In this document: positions 32,646-43,565 of the stretch, piece after piece
Layout of the letters: each line of letters opens with the position of its first letter
Position numbering within the stretch: position 1 is the stretch's first letter
Assembly: GCA_964059195.1 (NCBI GenBank)
Contig: CAXKWD010000009.1
Span: 88,633,432-88,697,431 of the forward strand
DNA length: 64,000 bases
Reading direction: 5' to 3'
Source of the DNA: Ectobius pallidus
Lineage: Eukaryota; Arthropoda; Insecta; Blattodea; Ectobiidae
Notes under the pieces: generated by a model
Database searches by the model: none
What the model saw: the letters and a program-made list of their open reading frames with translations, nothing else
What the model was told of the DNA's origin: nothing
Position numbers and translations under genes: made by a program

Positions 32646-33855
32646 CATAGTAGAAAAGGAATCTTGGGATAATGTACCTCCTTTCTTTTGACAGAGGAAT
32701 AGTTTCATAATGACTGAATATTGCATTATTGGAGCCTGAATATTGCATTATTGGAGGGGAAAAATTCCATTTACTTATTGAAACAAACACCAATTTAAAG
32801 TTTCTACGTGTAAGAACTTTACTTGTAATTACAGAGGCTCTATAAAAGCCGAAGCAGTAAAAAATTATAGGCTTGATGTAAATGAGCAAAACTGAATACA
32901 AAGCAGTTTCTCTTTTGTTATTTGAAGCCACACTGATTTACAGAGTTGAGTAAACATCCTTCACAAACAACCTTCCCCCTCATACCACCTTTAGCACCTT
33001 GAGTAATCCGAAACCCACACTTTACAATATAAACTCCTTTATAAGTACGAAACCAAAGTCTTTAATAAGTTTCCAACAGCCATCCATTTCCCCTTCCTCT
33101 TTCATTTTTAAGTTATTTATTAATGTACTTGGCGTAATACCTCCCGTAAAGTTGGGTTTTCTTTTGTTACAAAGTTAATATACTTACAGCCAGTGGTGTC
33201 ACAACTTTGAAAAGCTAATTTCCCCTTCTTGCAACATAGAATTTCCCTCTATCTAATAGGGTTTCTCGCTATTTTGTATAAGTGGTAAGTTTTTATGTAG
33301 TTCGCCATTGAAACTAGAAGTATTAAAGTGTAGTACGCCTTTCCTTCCCCCGCCCTGCTTTTGTAAGTTCTAGCCCATACAGATTAAATTGTAAACTCAC
33401 AGAAACCACACTAGCTTCAAACTTGAACCCAAACTCAAGACTAATAAAGTTGGGCTTCAGGGTTTCCACCATTGAAGATGTAGAGAGACTGTATCAAGTT
33501 CTGTTTCTTGCTATACTAGGGTCTATTATTTTTTGTCCAACAAGTAAATGTGTTAGGGGATACATATTTACTTCGGGTCATTTCCTTTGAAGGATGAATG
33601 TATGCCTATATATAGATAGGGTGCATTAAAATAGAGTAAATTAAAGTAACAATTAAAAATTTCCAAGACACGTTTATTACTAATCACCACTAGAAAAATC
33701 TGGTTGAAAACACAGTTACCTATAATTGGATTAATTCTCAATTACAAATGCACTAGAAGATGTTAGTGTAGCCTATTCCGGCCTCAGACACGAGAGAGCA
33801 AGTATTTGATGCATCTATTCTCTAATAATAGAACATTACACCAATTCTTACAAAT
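32646..33855. other. No gene or repeat recognised
   Basis: A long stretch without open frames or element termini. Composition becomes slightly more C-rich near 32960-33380. Confidence 0.4.
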
Positions 33856-33865
33856 AGGTCTATTG

Positions 33866-34135
33866 TAAACTAAAGGTAAAGTGTTCCAGGAGGTTGAGGC
33901 TCCCAGATTTTGGACATTCGGCACACGAAGGTGGTAAGGCTGTCAGCCTTACGCACGGCCCGCCCCAGGATTGCCCCTGGTACTCATTTCTGTTAGAGGC
34001 TAAGTCGGCCCCTGGGCCATAGTGCCACAAGAAGGATTAGGCCAATTGTAAAACTCCCAACCCTCTTCGGGGATCGAACCCGCGACTTTCCGGTTTGTAT
34101 CGCAGCGCCTCAACCACTACGCTACGGCGAACCCC
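33866..34135 (-). mobile_element. tRNA-derived SINE, gcgtagtggttgaggc family, copy 1
   Basis: The minus strand starts ggggttcgccgtagcgtagt with A-box-like tagtggttgaggc. Next come aaccggaaagtcgcgggttc (B box), gaagaaggattaggcc-like and aaggctgacagcctta body words, and finally a ggaacactttaccttta-type tail. It is flanked by a perfect 10-bp direct repeat AGGTCTATTG (33856-33865, 34136-34145). This is a complete, fairly young SINE insertion. Confidence 0.88.
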
Positions 34136-34145
34136 AGGTCTATTG

Positions 34146-34895
34146 AACTCGGCGGAATAAAACAATAATTATGAAGGGTCAAGTTTTATTAAAGACCTAA
34201 AGCTTACTACAGTAGGCTATTAGGTCCAAAACTGTTAAGAACATTATTCAGAAATTTCCATCCTTGAGTAATGTCTAGCATTAATTTTAATTTGAGAAAG
34301 GTAACTAACTTTCGTGATACTTCAATATGTTTTAACACTCCCTTTTTATCTTGTCAATTGCTCTTTCATCTTTATATATCTAGGAATAATATTTAGGAAT
34401 TAATTTGTTAAATACACTTGTAGTGTAATTGTTGATACTATACGTATGTTTTTATGTTTTGTTTAGGAAATTTTCCTCTGTAATATACTCTCCTTCCGAA
34501 ATCCGAACACGAGCTCTGCACATTAGGCCTACTGTATAAATGCTAATTTATCTTCATAAAAGTTCATGAAAGTTATTTTGTGGATTTATGACCAAATCAA
34601 ATGCATAAATGTAAAAGATCGCGCATGTGCAGTAGGGCTATATCGATGGAGGTTAGCATTTAGCCGCACGAGTCTACATGGTACTGAAAACTGAGTACAA
34701 TTCAATCTGTAGATCTTATTGGATCTCCGATTACATGAGTGTATCCAACACGATCAGCGTATTCAGGTCGATCTTAATGCGTCATGTAAATGTAATAATT
34801 GACTCTAGAGAATTCTGTTGACTAAATATTGAAACACTGAATGACGATGAAAAAGATATGGAGAGGGTTATTCTTCAACATCCATTATGTTTAAG
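34146..34895. other. No gene or repeat recognised
   Basis: AT-rich sequence between two copies of the same SINE family. Confidence 0.4.
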
Positions 34896-34908
34896 ATCTT
34901 ATGTTAAA

Positions 34909-35220
34909 AGGTAAAGGTAAAGTAAAGTGTTCCCTATACAGGCCATGGAGGCCCAGAGGGTTCCAGGAGGTTGAGGCTCCCAGATTTTGGACATTCGGCA
35001 CATGAAGGTGGTAAGGTTGTTAGCCTTACGCACCGGCCGCCTTTACCCCCAGGATTGCTCCTGGTACTCATTTCTGTTAGAGGCTGAGTCGACCCCAGGG
35101 CCATAATGCCACCAGAAGGATTAGGCCAATTGAAAAATCTCAACGACCTCATCGGGAATCGAACCCGCGACCTTCCGGTTTGTAGCGCAGCGCCTCAACC
35201 ACTACGCTACGGCGTACCCC
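34909..35220 (-). mobile_element. tRNA-derived SINE, gcgtagtggttgaggc family, copy 2
   Basis: About 310 bp, full length: minus-strand head ggggtacgccgtagcgtagt, B box cgcgggttcgattcccgatg, shared body, and a tail ending in ctttacctttacctttta. The flanks ATCTTATGTTAAA (34896-34908) and ATCTAATGTTAAA (35221-35233) agree at 12 of 13 bases, a target duplication. The 72-codon frame here is a by-product. Confidence 0.9.
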
Positions 35221-35233
35221 ATCTAATGTTAAA

Positions 35234-35791
35234 TTAGACGATAAATACATAAAGCAACATACAGGTGACTTGGTGTTGAAGATGTGTGCTATATTTGTAA
35301 CGAAAGAAAAGAAAGTAGATCTATAAAATCCTGTGACCTTTTAGTTTTGGCAAAGATAAGAGATTAGATGTGAAATATGGTCATATTTCCGCACATTGAC
35401 ATAGCTTAACACATGCATCTTGTTAGGAGCTTTTCCTCTCCATTGAAAGATTAATGCCTTCTGATTAAGCATTCTGATTAACGGCTAAACATGTGGGATT
35501 CTACCTTCTAGAACATTAACGGTTTCCGCGGCCTTCACTATTGCCAGAATTTCAAACTGCTTATATTGTTAATAACGTGTATGTTCTAGAATTGATATGA
35601 TACGGAGGAAGAGAAGGCTTGGTCAGCGTTCTCTGTCATTCTAAATAAGTAATTTAAAAATTTTGTTTATTGTTTCCATATGAAATCAGAATCTGTTGTT
35701 GCCTAACTTTTGACTTCTGTTAGTGATTAGGTGATTACCAAACTAGATTTTCTGTATTTTAAGGAGAATAGCGCTAATGGCACAGTGAATA
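35234..35791. other. No gene or repeat recognised
   Basis: AT-rich sequence, no motifs. Confidence 0.4.
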
Positions 35792-35793
35792 TA

Positions 35794-36461
35794 TGAGGCA
35801 CGTCCATAAAGTAAGTTTCCCTAGGGCCGTTTACAGAAACAGAAGAAAATTTCAATAAAATATTTATTACAACAGACACAGCCAGTTCAGCTAATTTTCA
35901 ACATATTCGCCACCGGAATTGAAACATTTGTTTTACCATGACACCAACTTTTGAACACCTGTGTCGTAGAAGTCTGCCTCCAGGTATTTGAACCACAGTG
36001 TGACAAACATCTCCGCCTATCTGTAATTTTTTTTCCATTTCTTTAAGTATAGGAAAATATGGAAATCACTGGGAGCGAAGTCCGGACTGTAGAGTGGATG
36101 TTTAAACAACTCCTAGGAAGTCTCCTGCAGAAGTTCGTCTGGGAGGTGTTTATACAGTCATCCTAAAGCCCGGAACTCGTAGGTCTTTTCCTACACCTAA
36201 AGAAATGACAAGGAATGACAGAAAATGACAGAGAGGCGGAAATGTTTGTCACACACTGGTTCAAATACCTGGCGACAGACTTCTACGACACAGGTGTTCA
36301 AAAGTTGGTGCCATGGTAAAACAAATGTTTCAGTTCCGGTGGCGAATGTGTTGGAAAAATAGCTGAACACTGGCTGTGTCTGTTGCAATAAATATTTCCT
36401 TGAAATTTTCTTTTGTTTCTGTAAACGGCCCCAGGGAAACTTGCTTTATGGACGCGTCTCG
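35794..36461. mobile_element. Mariner-derived foldback element
   Basis: Flanked by TA on both sides with ends TGAGGCACGTCCATAAAG and CTTTATGGACGCGTCTCG. The arms match for about 265 bp (35794-36055 versus 36190-36461). On the minus strand 36190-35899 reads a broken mariner transposase C-terminus: HPLYSPDFAPSDFHIFLYLK, a stop, then ADFYDTGVQKLVSW, stop, NKCFNSGGEYVEN and the natural end. The right arm encodes the same end on the plus strand (TDFYDTGVQKLVPW). It is therefore two inverted 3' halves of one mariner, not an ordinary internal deletion. Inactive. Confidence 0.9.
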
Positions 36462-36463
36462 TA

Positions 36464-37147
36464 GCTTTCTATATGTAATTAGCAGGATTATTGCATAATT
36501 AGCCTTCAGGAATAGTAATTAATATCGTTCGGGGTTATAAGTACAATTCGCCTGCGGTATAGCCTACTGCTCCCATTACAATCTGCTATAGTGTTACCGT
36601 AGATGGGACACTGCATTAAGTAGGCTACCTGTATAACGTAATCACACCATAGGGGAGTAAATACATCTATGCCTTCATTCAACTATAGGCCTACATTGTG
36701 GCTTGATGCAGGGCTTTAATCTTAAAGGGATGGGAGTTCGTGGAATACTGTCCCTCAAAGCGTCTTTACATTGAATTCATGTGTAATTTGAGAATATCCT
36801 CAGGAGTAGTGTTTCACAGCTCATATGCAGTCTATGGGAGAGAATGGTTTTCTCGTGAATTCTCATTAGGTCAAAGTATTATCACAAGCATAGTGAAAAT
36901 AAATCATCCTGCTTATTCACATACTTTTTGTCCATTTTTTTTAATGATAGAAGGAGAAACCAGCCCATGCCTTGCTGTGTGAAATGAGACACCCGAGCTT
37001 CGCCTCACCGCACAGGACTGATAGGTAGTAATGGGATTTCTTCCGACGAGGGAAAATTCTATGGGATAGGTTGAGACCATAGAACTCTTATGAACGGTTC
37101 CCAAATAAATGGTGTAAAATATATTTCACAAACTTTCTCATATATAG
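36464..37147. other. No gene recognised
   Basis: Open frames 36740-36982 (+) and 36913-37104 (-) lack recognised motifs. Local GC is a little higher at 36950-37090. Otherwise nothing. Confidence 0.35.
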
Positions 37148-37155
37148 GTCATAAG

Positions 37156-37626
37156 TAAGGGGCGGATTTCTATGACATGTCATATTTTCCCCCTTTGTAT
37201 TATTTCAGGTTTTCAGGTAATTTAAACCCGATTCCAAGCATCCTGGTGAAAATGGAACGGCTTTTATTGTGCATATAACTGCATATTTAGGAAATTTTCA
37301 ACTATTGTAGCATATTTAGTATGAATAATATGCATATTTAGGTCATATTTTCGGCATATTTGTGTGCATATTAAAGAAATTTTGAAGTTTCTTATCATAT
37401 TTTGTAAATTTTGCGTTATACTGATACTTTTTGAGAATTTACAGATGTTTTAAATAATTAACATTATATTTTAATAAAATGAGTTCGTAATGAAACTTAA
37501 AAAATATATACATAATGTGTAAGTGGTAAAGTCATATTTTAAATTTTATTGGTCATATTTAAATTATTTTAGGTCATAAATGCACGCATATATCCTATTT
37601 TTTAGGTAATAGAAATCCGCCCCCTA
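37156..37626. mobile_element. hAT-like MITE, GGGGCGGATTTCTAT ends, copy 1
   Basis: Ends TAAGGGGCGGATTTCTAT and the complement ATAGAAATCCGCCCCCTA are flanked by perfect 8-bp repeats GTCATAAG (37148-37155, 37627-37634). The interior carries repeated gcatatttagg / ggtcatattt words near both ends. A second copy lies at 62008-62473 at an independent target site, so the element has moved. No transposase. Confidence 0.92.
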
Positions 37627-37811
37627 GTCATAAGATTTGTATTATTATTGTTTTTAGGCTGACGAAAGATACTGGAGTGTATGCACACTTCAAAAGATAA
37701 TATACAACCTTCAGGTTAAATAGATTTCGGATCTTAACGAATTTTTCATTATATTCTTCTACAGCATTATACATATTAACTGAATAAATAACTCTTCCTG
37801 CTAGCCTTTTA

Positions 37812-37948
37812 GGGTACGCCGCGGCGTAGTGGTTGAGGTACTGCGCGCTTCAAACCGAGAAGTCGCAGGTTCAATCCTTGACGAGGTCGAGATATTTTAA
37901 TTGGCCTTCATTGGCCTGTATAGGGACAATTTTATTTTTACTTTTACT
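37812..37948 (+). mobile_element. tRNA-derived SINE, gcgtagtggttgaggc family, copy 3
   Basis: Starts gggtacgccgcggcgtagtg, B box cgcaggttcaatccttgacg, then a shortened body (attggcctgtatagggac) and the tttacttttac tail. The middle of the body is deleted compared with copies 1 and 2. Confidence 0.8.
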
Positions 37949-38782
37949 ATTCGTTTAGATTTCCCAGGTCTAGAAAATAAGTCATAAAAGAGTCCAAATT
38001 AAATAAGGTCAATATGCTATCAGCTTAACAGCCTTATCTCTAAAACCTATAGTCGTCAATATTATGAAAATTCATTGAATGAATCATATTGAACTTAAAA
38101 TAGTAAAAACATTAAAGTATTGTAGGTCCAATATTCTCTGGGACGATATATTTCGGCTTTTAATCCGCTACCTTTAGGTATTTTGATCTTATTTCACTTG
38201 TCGATCCATTTCAACTGATCTATAAGTTGTAGAGATTACAAGGGTATTAAGGATGACAGTATAACAAACAAATTTTATAAAACCAGAATTCGAGGGAATA
38301 GGTGGAATTGTTTTATACTGTAATATACATTAAACAACACAAACAATATAGCATATTTCACTCTTCACAAGTAGGCAGTAATTTTCCACGTCCTCAATTA
38401 CCTCATCATCACCCCAGGTGAGTGATCAGTTGTCACTGGGATCTTTTAGTTTGGAAACCATATTTTTGGTTTTGGCTTCGATCAGCAGCTCATCCTGTGA
38501 ACCATGAAGTCGATTGCGGGTTCGTAAATTTTCTTGATTTGTTTGTGTGTTTTCTTTCAGTTTTGCCTTAAATACCCCTATTGTCTGCGTCCATGTCTGT
38601 TGTTTGAATTGGCTTCTTTTACTTTCTCGGAACTTTTTTGGAAGACATTCTGGTATATAATAATAGTAGTAATAATGATATTGCCAATAATGGGCCTAAT
38701 GCTATCTATATTAATAACAATCTAATCAAAATAACAATAATAATAATAATCATAATAAAATAATACATAGGCTGGATAAAAA
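37949..38782. other. No gene recognised
   Basis: AT-rich. The frame 38534-38725 is hydrophobic but AT-driven and has no start context I trust. Confidence 0.4.
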
Positions 38783-39446
38783 CGGTGGCAACACATCTAT
38801 AAAATCACGGTTAATTACAGGATGTTCAAATAATTTTTTCTGATGATGTTGGATATCCAACATACTACAAAGCAAATTGGAGCCCTCTATCACTACGAAT
38901 GCCTTCGTAGTGAACAGGAAAAAATGAGGTAGCTCCATCAGTCGCCCTAAAATTACTTCTAGATGTTGTAACATAGGTAGCCCTACTAATAACAATTCCA
39001 ACGGCTGGGAGGATTCTTGACTTACAGAGGTTTTTGAGGAATATGCTTCCCATACAGAAAAAGAGCAAGTTGGGTCAAAGCCTGTCACTTGTTCTTCATT
39101 TCCAACTGGCCAATCATGTATCACATTCAAACATTCATCATTACGAGTAAAAACTTTTATGTATTGATCTTGAAACTCTTTTTTATGGTATTGCAGATTA
39201 TTGTGAATCAAGGATCATTTAAATCACCTTGATTTTTTAAACAACGATCTTATGTCAGTTCCGAAATTCATTTTAGGGTGACTGGTGGGGCCAGCATATT
39301 TTATTCTTTTTCATGTGAAGGCATTCGTAGAGATAGGTGGGCCCAATTTGCTTCGTAGTATGCTGGATATCCAACAAACATCCGACAAAAGCTGTTCGAA
39401 CATCCTGTAATTCACCATGATGTTATAGATGTCATTAACGTGCCAA
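38783..39446. mobile_element. Foldback or TIR element with a 153-codon frame
   Basis: Left arm (38783-38915) has ggtggcaacacatctataaa, ttacaggatgttc, gttggatatccaac and cactacgaatgccttc. The right arm (39310-39446) is its diverged complement. A third arm copy is at 7196-7385. The minus-strand frame 39211-38750 is open for 153 codons and spans left arm and centre, with FDPTCSFSVWEAYSSK and HPVINRDFIDVLPPF; I do not recognise it. An overlapping frame ending in HYEGIRSDRGLQFAL resembles the frame in the 7.2-kb copy, so which frame is ancestral is unclear. Confidence 0.6.
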
Positions 39447-39514
39447 CGTAATAATAGCAATAATGGTGTAGAACTGTAGTAGCAAATCCAAATATACTAT
39501 AGATATATAAGCTT

Positions 39515-39830
39515 TCATGAACCACAGATTATCGTCTCTATTGGACACTACATGAGAATATTATAGGAGAAAAATTCCTCCGACACTGGGACTTGAACCC
39601 AGGACCTTTGGCTATTCGCGCCAATGCTCTACCAACTGAGCTAAGCCGGAGTTCAATTCACAGCACCAGATGGAACCTCTCATCAGTCATAGGAGAGAGG
39701 TTCCATCTGGCGCTGTGAATTGAACTCCGGCTTAGCTCAGTTGGTAGTGCATTGGCGCGAATAGCCAAAGGTCCTGGGTTCAAGTCCCAGTGTCGGAGGA
39801 ATTTTTATCCCATAATATTCTCACAAATAT
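39515..39830. mobile_element. tRNA-headed foldback element, copy 4 (near-perfect hairpin)
   Basis: 39551-39681 and 39695-39825 are inverted copies of about 130 bp with only a few mismatches around a 13-base centre. Each arm holds a full tRNA-like head: acceptor-like ctccggc, A box tagctcagttgg, B box/T arm cctgggttcaagtcccag, closing gtcggag. The ggaatttt arm and ccagatggaacctctc body start follow. The reverse tail (catgaaccacagattatcgt) is present only on the left. A transcript of either strand would form a long hairpin. The 102-codon frame from 39752 is a by-product. Confidence 0.9.
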
Positions 39831-40317
39831 ACTATTTCACTCTGCTTAGGTGGGAAGTACAGCCACACCTTAGTAACACAAGCCGAATCCGGGCACTCCA
39901 AATGCTATCCCGGAGATCTACATACCCCTTTCTTTACTGCTCAATGTCCATGTTACTGGGAATTGCATATGGGTCTATGTGGAACCACATAGGCGAGTCG
40001 GGACAGTGCCGCTCTGCTCATTTCCACTGCTCATCTCCTTGGGAACGGTCATGTGAATGATCCATTTACTAGTTTAATCATGACTTGTGCATAATTTACT
40101 TCCTGTACATGGTCTGCTGGCAGTTGGTCACGGAGAATTTTCTCAAGTTTTCTATCTAGGTTAATCTGGATTGAATCTGTGGTTGAGAGAGCTGGGGATT
40201 AACAGCGGGTTAGGTTCGCGCTGTTTGTTTCGTTTTGCAAGCCATGGACCAATCACTTCACAAAAACATCCAGCGAAGGCTGTATCCATAAGAATCGAAA
40301 AATTTAAGATAATTAAG
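39831..40317. other. No gene recognised
   Basis: Open frames on both strands (40171-40377, 40161-40433) run into the following SINE and show no motif. Confidence 0.35.
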
Positions 40318-40590
40318 TTTGTAAACTGCGATACAAACCGGAAAGTCGCGGGGTTGATCCCGATAAGATCGATTTGACTTTTCAATCGACCTAATCCTTC
40401 TAGTGGCACTGTGGTCAACTCAATTTCTAACATATACTATTACCAGGAACAATCGTGGGGGTAAAGGCGGCTGGTGCGTAACCTTACCGCTTGTACGAGC
40501 CGAATGTCTAAAAATCCGGGAGCCTCAAACCCCTAGGGTCCTAAGGGTCTTCGCAGCCTGTATAGGAAACACTTTACTATAGGCCGAACA
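40318..40590 (+). mobile_element. tRNA-derived SINE, gcgtagtggttgaggc family, copy 4 (5' truncated)
   Basis: Begins inside the head at ctgcgatacaaaccggaaag, B box cgcggggttgatcccgataa. The body has cctaatccttctagtggcac, ggtaaaggcggc, ccgaatgtctaaaaatccgg and the end cctgtataggaaacacttta. The A-box part is missing. More diverged than copies 1 and 2. Confidence 0.8.
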
Positions 40591-40904
40591 CAGTTAATTC
40601 GCATGTAGTATGTTATTGTGGAGTGACCAGCCGTGGAATTTGAACCCTAAAGCTTCCGAAGAGTTCGCAACCAAATATCGCATAACCTCCTTGGTGACTT
40701 AACAATATAAATAAATAGTCGAATTGACACACAGGAAGAAACTACAGTGAGGTTTTTAAAGTCCAACTTTATTTATGCGTTTCTTGTCTCTGATATCATA
40801 TCACGCGTCTTAGGTTCCGTGGGAATTACAGTAAGCCATGCAACGATTCACTTGTGTCTGTTTTCTATTGTTGATGTGTTATGACTTCCGTTAGTTTCAA
40901 CAGC

Positions 40905-41090
40905 TGATGTTCAATTATGATGATTATGATATAGGATAAAATAATGGTGACTTGAATATCCAATTCGGCATTTGACTTTGTGACTGACGAAATCAAGAAA
41001 AAAGCAAAAGTGTTTGAACCCGGGACTTCCCGAATGAGCATCCAAAATGCTTCAGTCTCGGCCACCTCGATCGGAGGCTGGTATGGAACG
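40905..41090 (-). mobile_element. tRNA-derived SINE, catggtttccccag family, diverged copy
   Basis: The minus strand begins near ccagcctccgatcgaggtgg (A-box-like), B box gtcccgggttcaaacact. The body ends in caaatgccgaattggatatt. Matches the copies at 2178-2320 and 28030-28145 in order. Confidence 0.7.
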
Positions 41091-41471
41091 TCATTCACGA
41101 CTGAAGAATACTTGTAATAAAATTAATTTAAAAAATCATTCAGGATATATTTCTGTCTTAAGAAATAATTTTATTATGTCTCTTAACAAACTAGTTTACA
41201 GTTAATATTCTAATTTATGTTTGATATATATTTTCATTGACTGTCGTTGATATAATATTATGTCCTATCATTGAACGAATTTATGTTGTAAAAGTATTTG
41301 TCTAATGAGAAAGAATTACTTATATGTACAATCGTAATCTTGCCCTAATATTAAATTCATTCGAAACAGAACTGTCTTCCATCATTTAATATAACTTTAC
41401 ATAGGTTTACTTTGAGTACATGGCATAATAAGCGCTTCGTATGTAATACTGTTTCCTTCCGCATTACAATA
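41091..41471. other. No gene or repeat recognised
   Basis: AT-rich sequence. Confidence 0.4.
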
Positions 41472-41690
41472 TGCCGGCCTGGATGATTCAGTCAGTATCG
41501 CGCTGACTTTCTGAGCCCAAGGTTCGATCCCGGCCCAGGTCGATTATATTTATGTGTGCATAAATATGACATGCTCATGTTTGTACATTACAGGATTGTA
41601 AAATAACTCGTGCGGTAAAAATTCCAGCACACCGCCGACAGTCATAGGCCTAAGTTGCAGTACATCCCCGTCGCTATAATATAAATAACC
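41472..41690 (+). mobile_element. tRNA-derived SINE, ggcctggatgattcag head
   Basis: A-box-like tggatgattcagtcagta, perfect B box GGTTCGATCCC, then gtcgattatatttatgtgtg and a body with cgtgcggtaaaaattccagc, acaccgccgaca. It has the length and order of a whole SINE. Borders are approximate; no target duplication found. Confidence 0.7.
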
Positions 41691-41783
41691 ATAAAATCAA
41701 CCATCCCTTAAAATGATAATTATTAAAAAAAGTAATGTATATAATGCCCAACTATCAATTTAGTTTGTGAAGGGGTTGTTTAA

Positions 41784-42515
41784 GGGGAGATGGTAGTTAT
41801 CAGTGTAAAAAAAATATATTTTTTTCTTAGGGTCATGTAATAGAGCATAGTTTTGTGAATATTTTGATATATAGGTCTTATATGTTGCGTTATTATTAAG
41901 CCAAGCAGAGCGACCTGGAGCTTTCTGAAATGGATAAAATACCATAAGGCATGCCATTTTCTTTTCGCTCTCCTGTAAAATTAAATTTTTTGTACTTCAG
42001 GTACCATTTTCTGAAAAGCTATTCATGCTAAAATAATGAAACTTTAAGGAATTCATTATAGATGGATGACAAATCTCTCTTAGCAGAATTATGGGAAAAG
42101 TCTTGAATATACTGGATTTTCAACTATTTTTATTTTAAAAAAGTATTTTTTTTGTCGTGAAGTTTTCATGCAGTAATATTGTACATATTAGACTGATTGT
42201 GCTAGGGTAATAGTAGTTCCTATTGTTAGTAAGTTTCCAAAGTTTCACAAAAATCTAAGCTACAGAAATTGAATAAAGCGTACCGATGTCAAGGGAAGTA
42301 ACCGTAAAACAAAATTATCACCTATGTGTTAAAACATTCTTTCCTACCAAACAGCGAGTTCTAGAACAACCATTCTCTACTTATTTTAAACTGCAGAGTG
42401 CACTTGCAAAGCATACAAAAATTAAACTAAATCTGACTGTTAACACCTGAGTTATTGCTTCTTGAACATACGCTATATTTTCTATCATTTTGCTAGCGGT
42501 AACTACCACCTCCCC
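41784..42515. mobile_element. TTAA-flanked TIR element, 732 bp
   Basis: Ends GGGGAGATGGTAGTTA and TAACTACCACCTCCCC are flanked by TTAA on both sides (41780-41783, 42516-42519). TTAA duplication is used by piggyBac and Kolobok elements; the GGGG start does not decide between them for me. No transposase is present. The minus-strand 65-codon frame across the left border is a by-product. Confidence 0.85.
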
Positions 42516-42519
42516 TTAA

Positions 42520-43565
42520 AAGGCTTAGCTGGCTAAGTTTGTGCTTCTTTTTCTTCGACAAACATGAGTACACAAAACTCGTTTCTATCATCGCGATTAT
42601 GGAAACAAGGAGGGAGACTTACTCATACACACACACGGAGACGCAATTATACCTCACGGTGGTAAAATTGAAATTCTGGTCGACCACTTGCATTGGTGTA
42701 GTGTTTTATTTTAACCAAACCTTGAATAATTTCTGGTGATTTTCAGGTATCAAATATTGTTCTTTATAAGTTAGTGTAATCAATTGTAAAATTTAGTGTT
42801 CGGAATTCCAATGAATCGTTTGAAGTAACGCTGAAAAATGAACTTAAAAATCTTGACCATGTCTTCTTTAAAGTGAGGGAGAACTGGCTAATAACAGAGC
42901 AAACAAGATACATGCGGTAGTCAGCTCTTCGAACCTACCACTTGATGTAATCGATATTATCGACACGTACGGATAGAGAAGCATGTACACTAGTCGATAT
43001 GCCATGCCACAGCACAGAGGAGACACACGCTAGTTCCCCTCATCATCTGTGGCAATTGCGGTATTGTCTCAAGATCATTAAGCTATAATCAGTTTCATGA
43101 ATAACAGTGGCATTGCTTAGGTGATAATTTTCAACCTAGTTAATGTTAACTAACTCTCTTGGGATTAGGCCTACCATCCGCCATCTACCACTAAAGAAAT
43201 TTGATGTAAAAATCAAATAATTTTCTACGGCAATACAGCGTTCTACTTCACACTCTGATATAGAACAGTTGCAGGCCGTATTGCAGGGATTTCAGATTCA
43301 GTTGTGTCAGCCGTACGAAATATTGTTGTACGTTCGCCATGTAAGAAATAGTGTGCAAATGATAGCTGCCTTATAACTACCCTTCAGAGAATTTTTGAAA
43401 AAAGAATGTTCCAAATATAGTTAAACGCTCTTAATAACTTAAAAGCACATCGTGTACAACATTTAAATAAAATCGATAAGAGTGGCTTTATAGACAATCA
43501 AGAAAATTGAATTTTCTTAATGTAAAGTCACTAGCATGGAAGAAATTTTGGAGTCTGAGTCGACA
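42520..43565. other. No gene recognised
   Basis: AT-rich. The last 60 bases may be decayed upstream ORF of the following retrotransposon remnant. Confidence 0.4.

Noticed and set aside
38750..39211. 153-codon minus-strand frame as a host gene
   Set aside because: It lies across the arm and centre of an inverted-repeat element with related copies elsewhere, and no domain was recognised. Kept only as part of the element.
39695..39800. A functional tRNA gene
   Set aside because: The A and B boxes and arms are good, but the anticodon-loop position usually T is C, the D-arm junction has an extra base, and identical heads occur in a dispersed repeat family.
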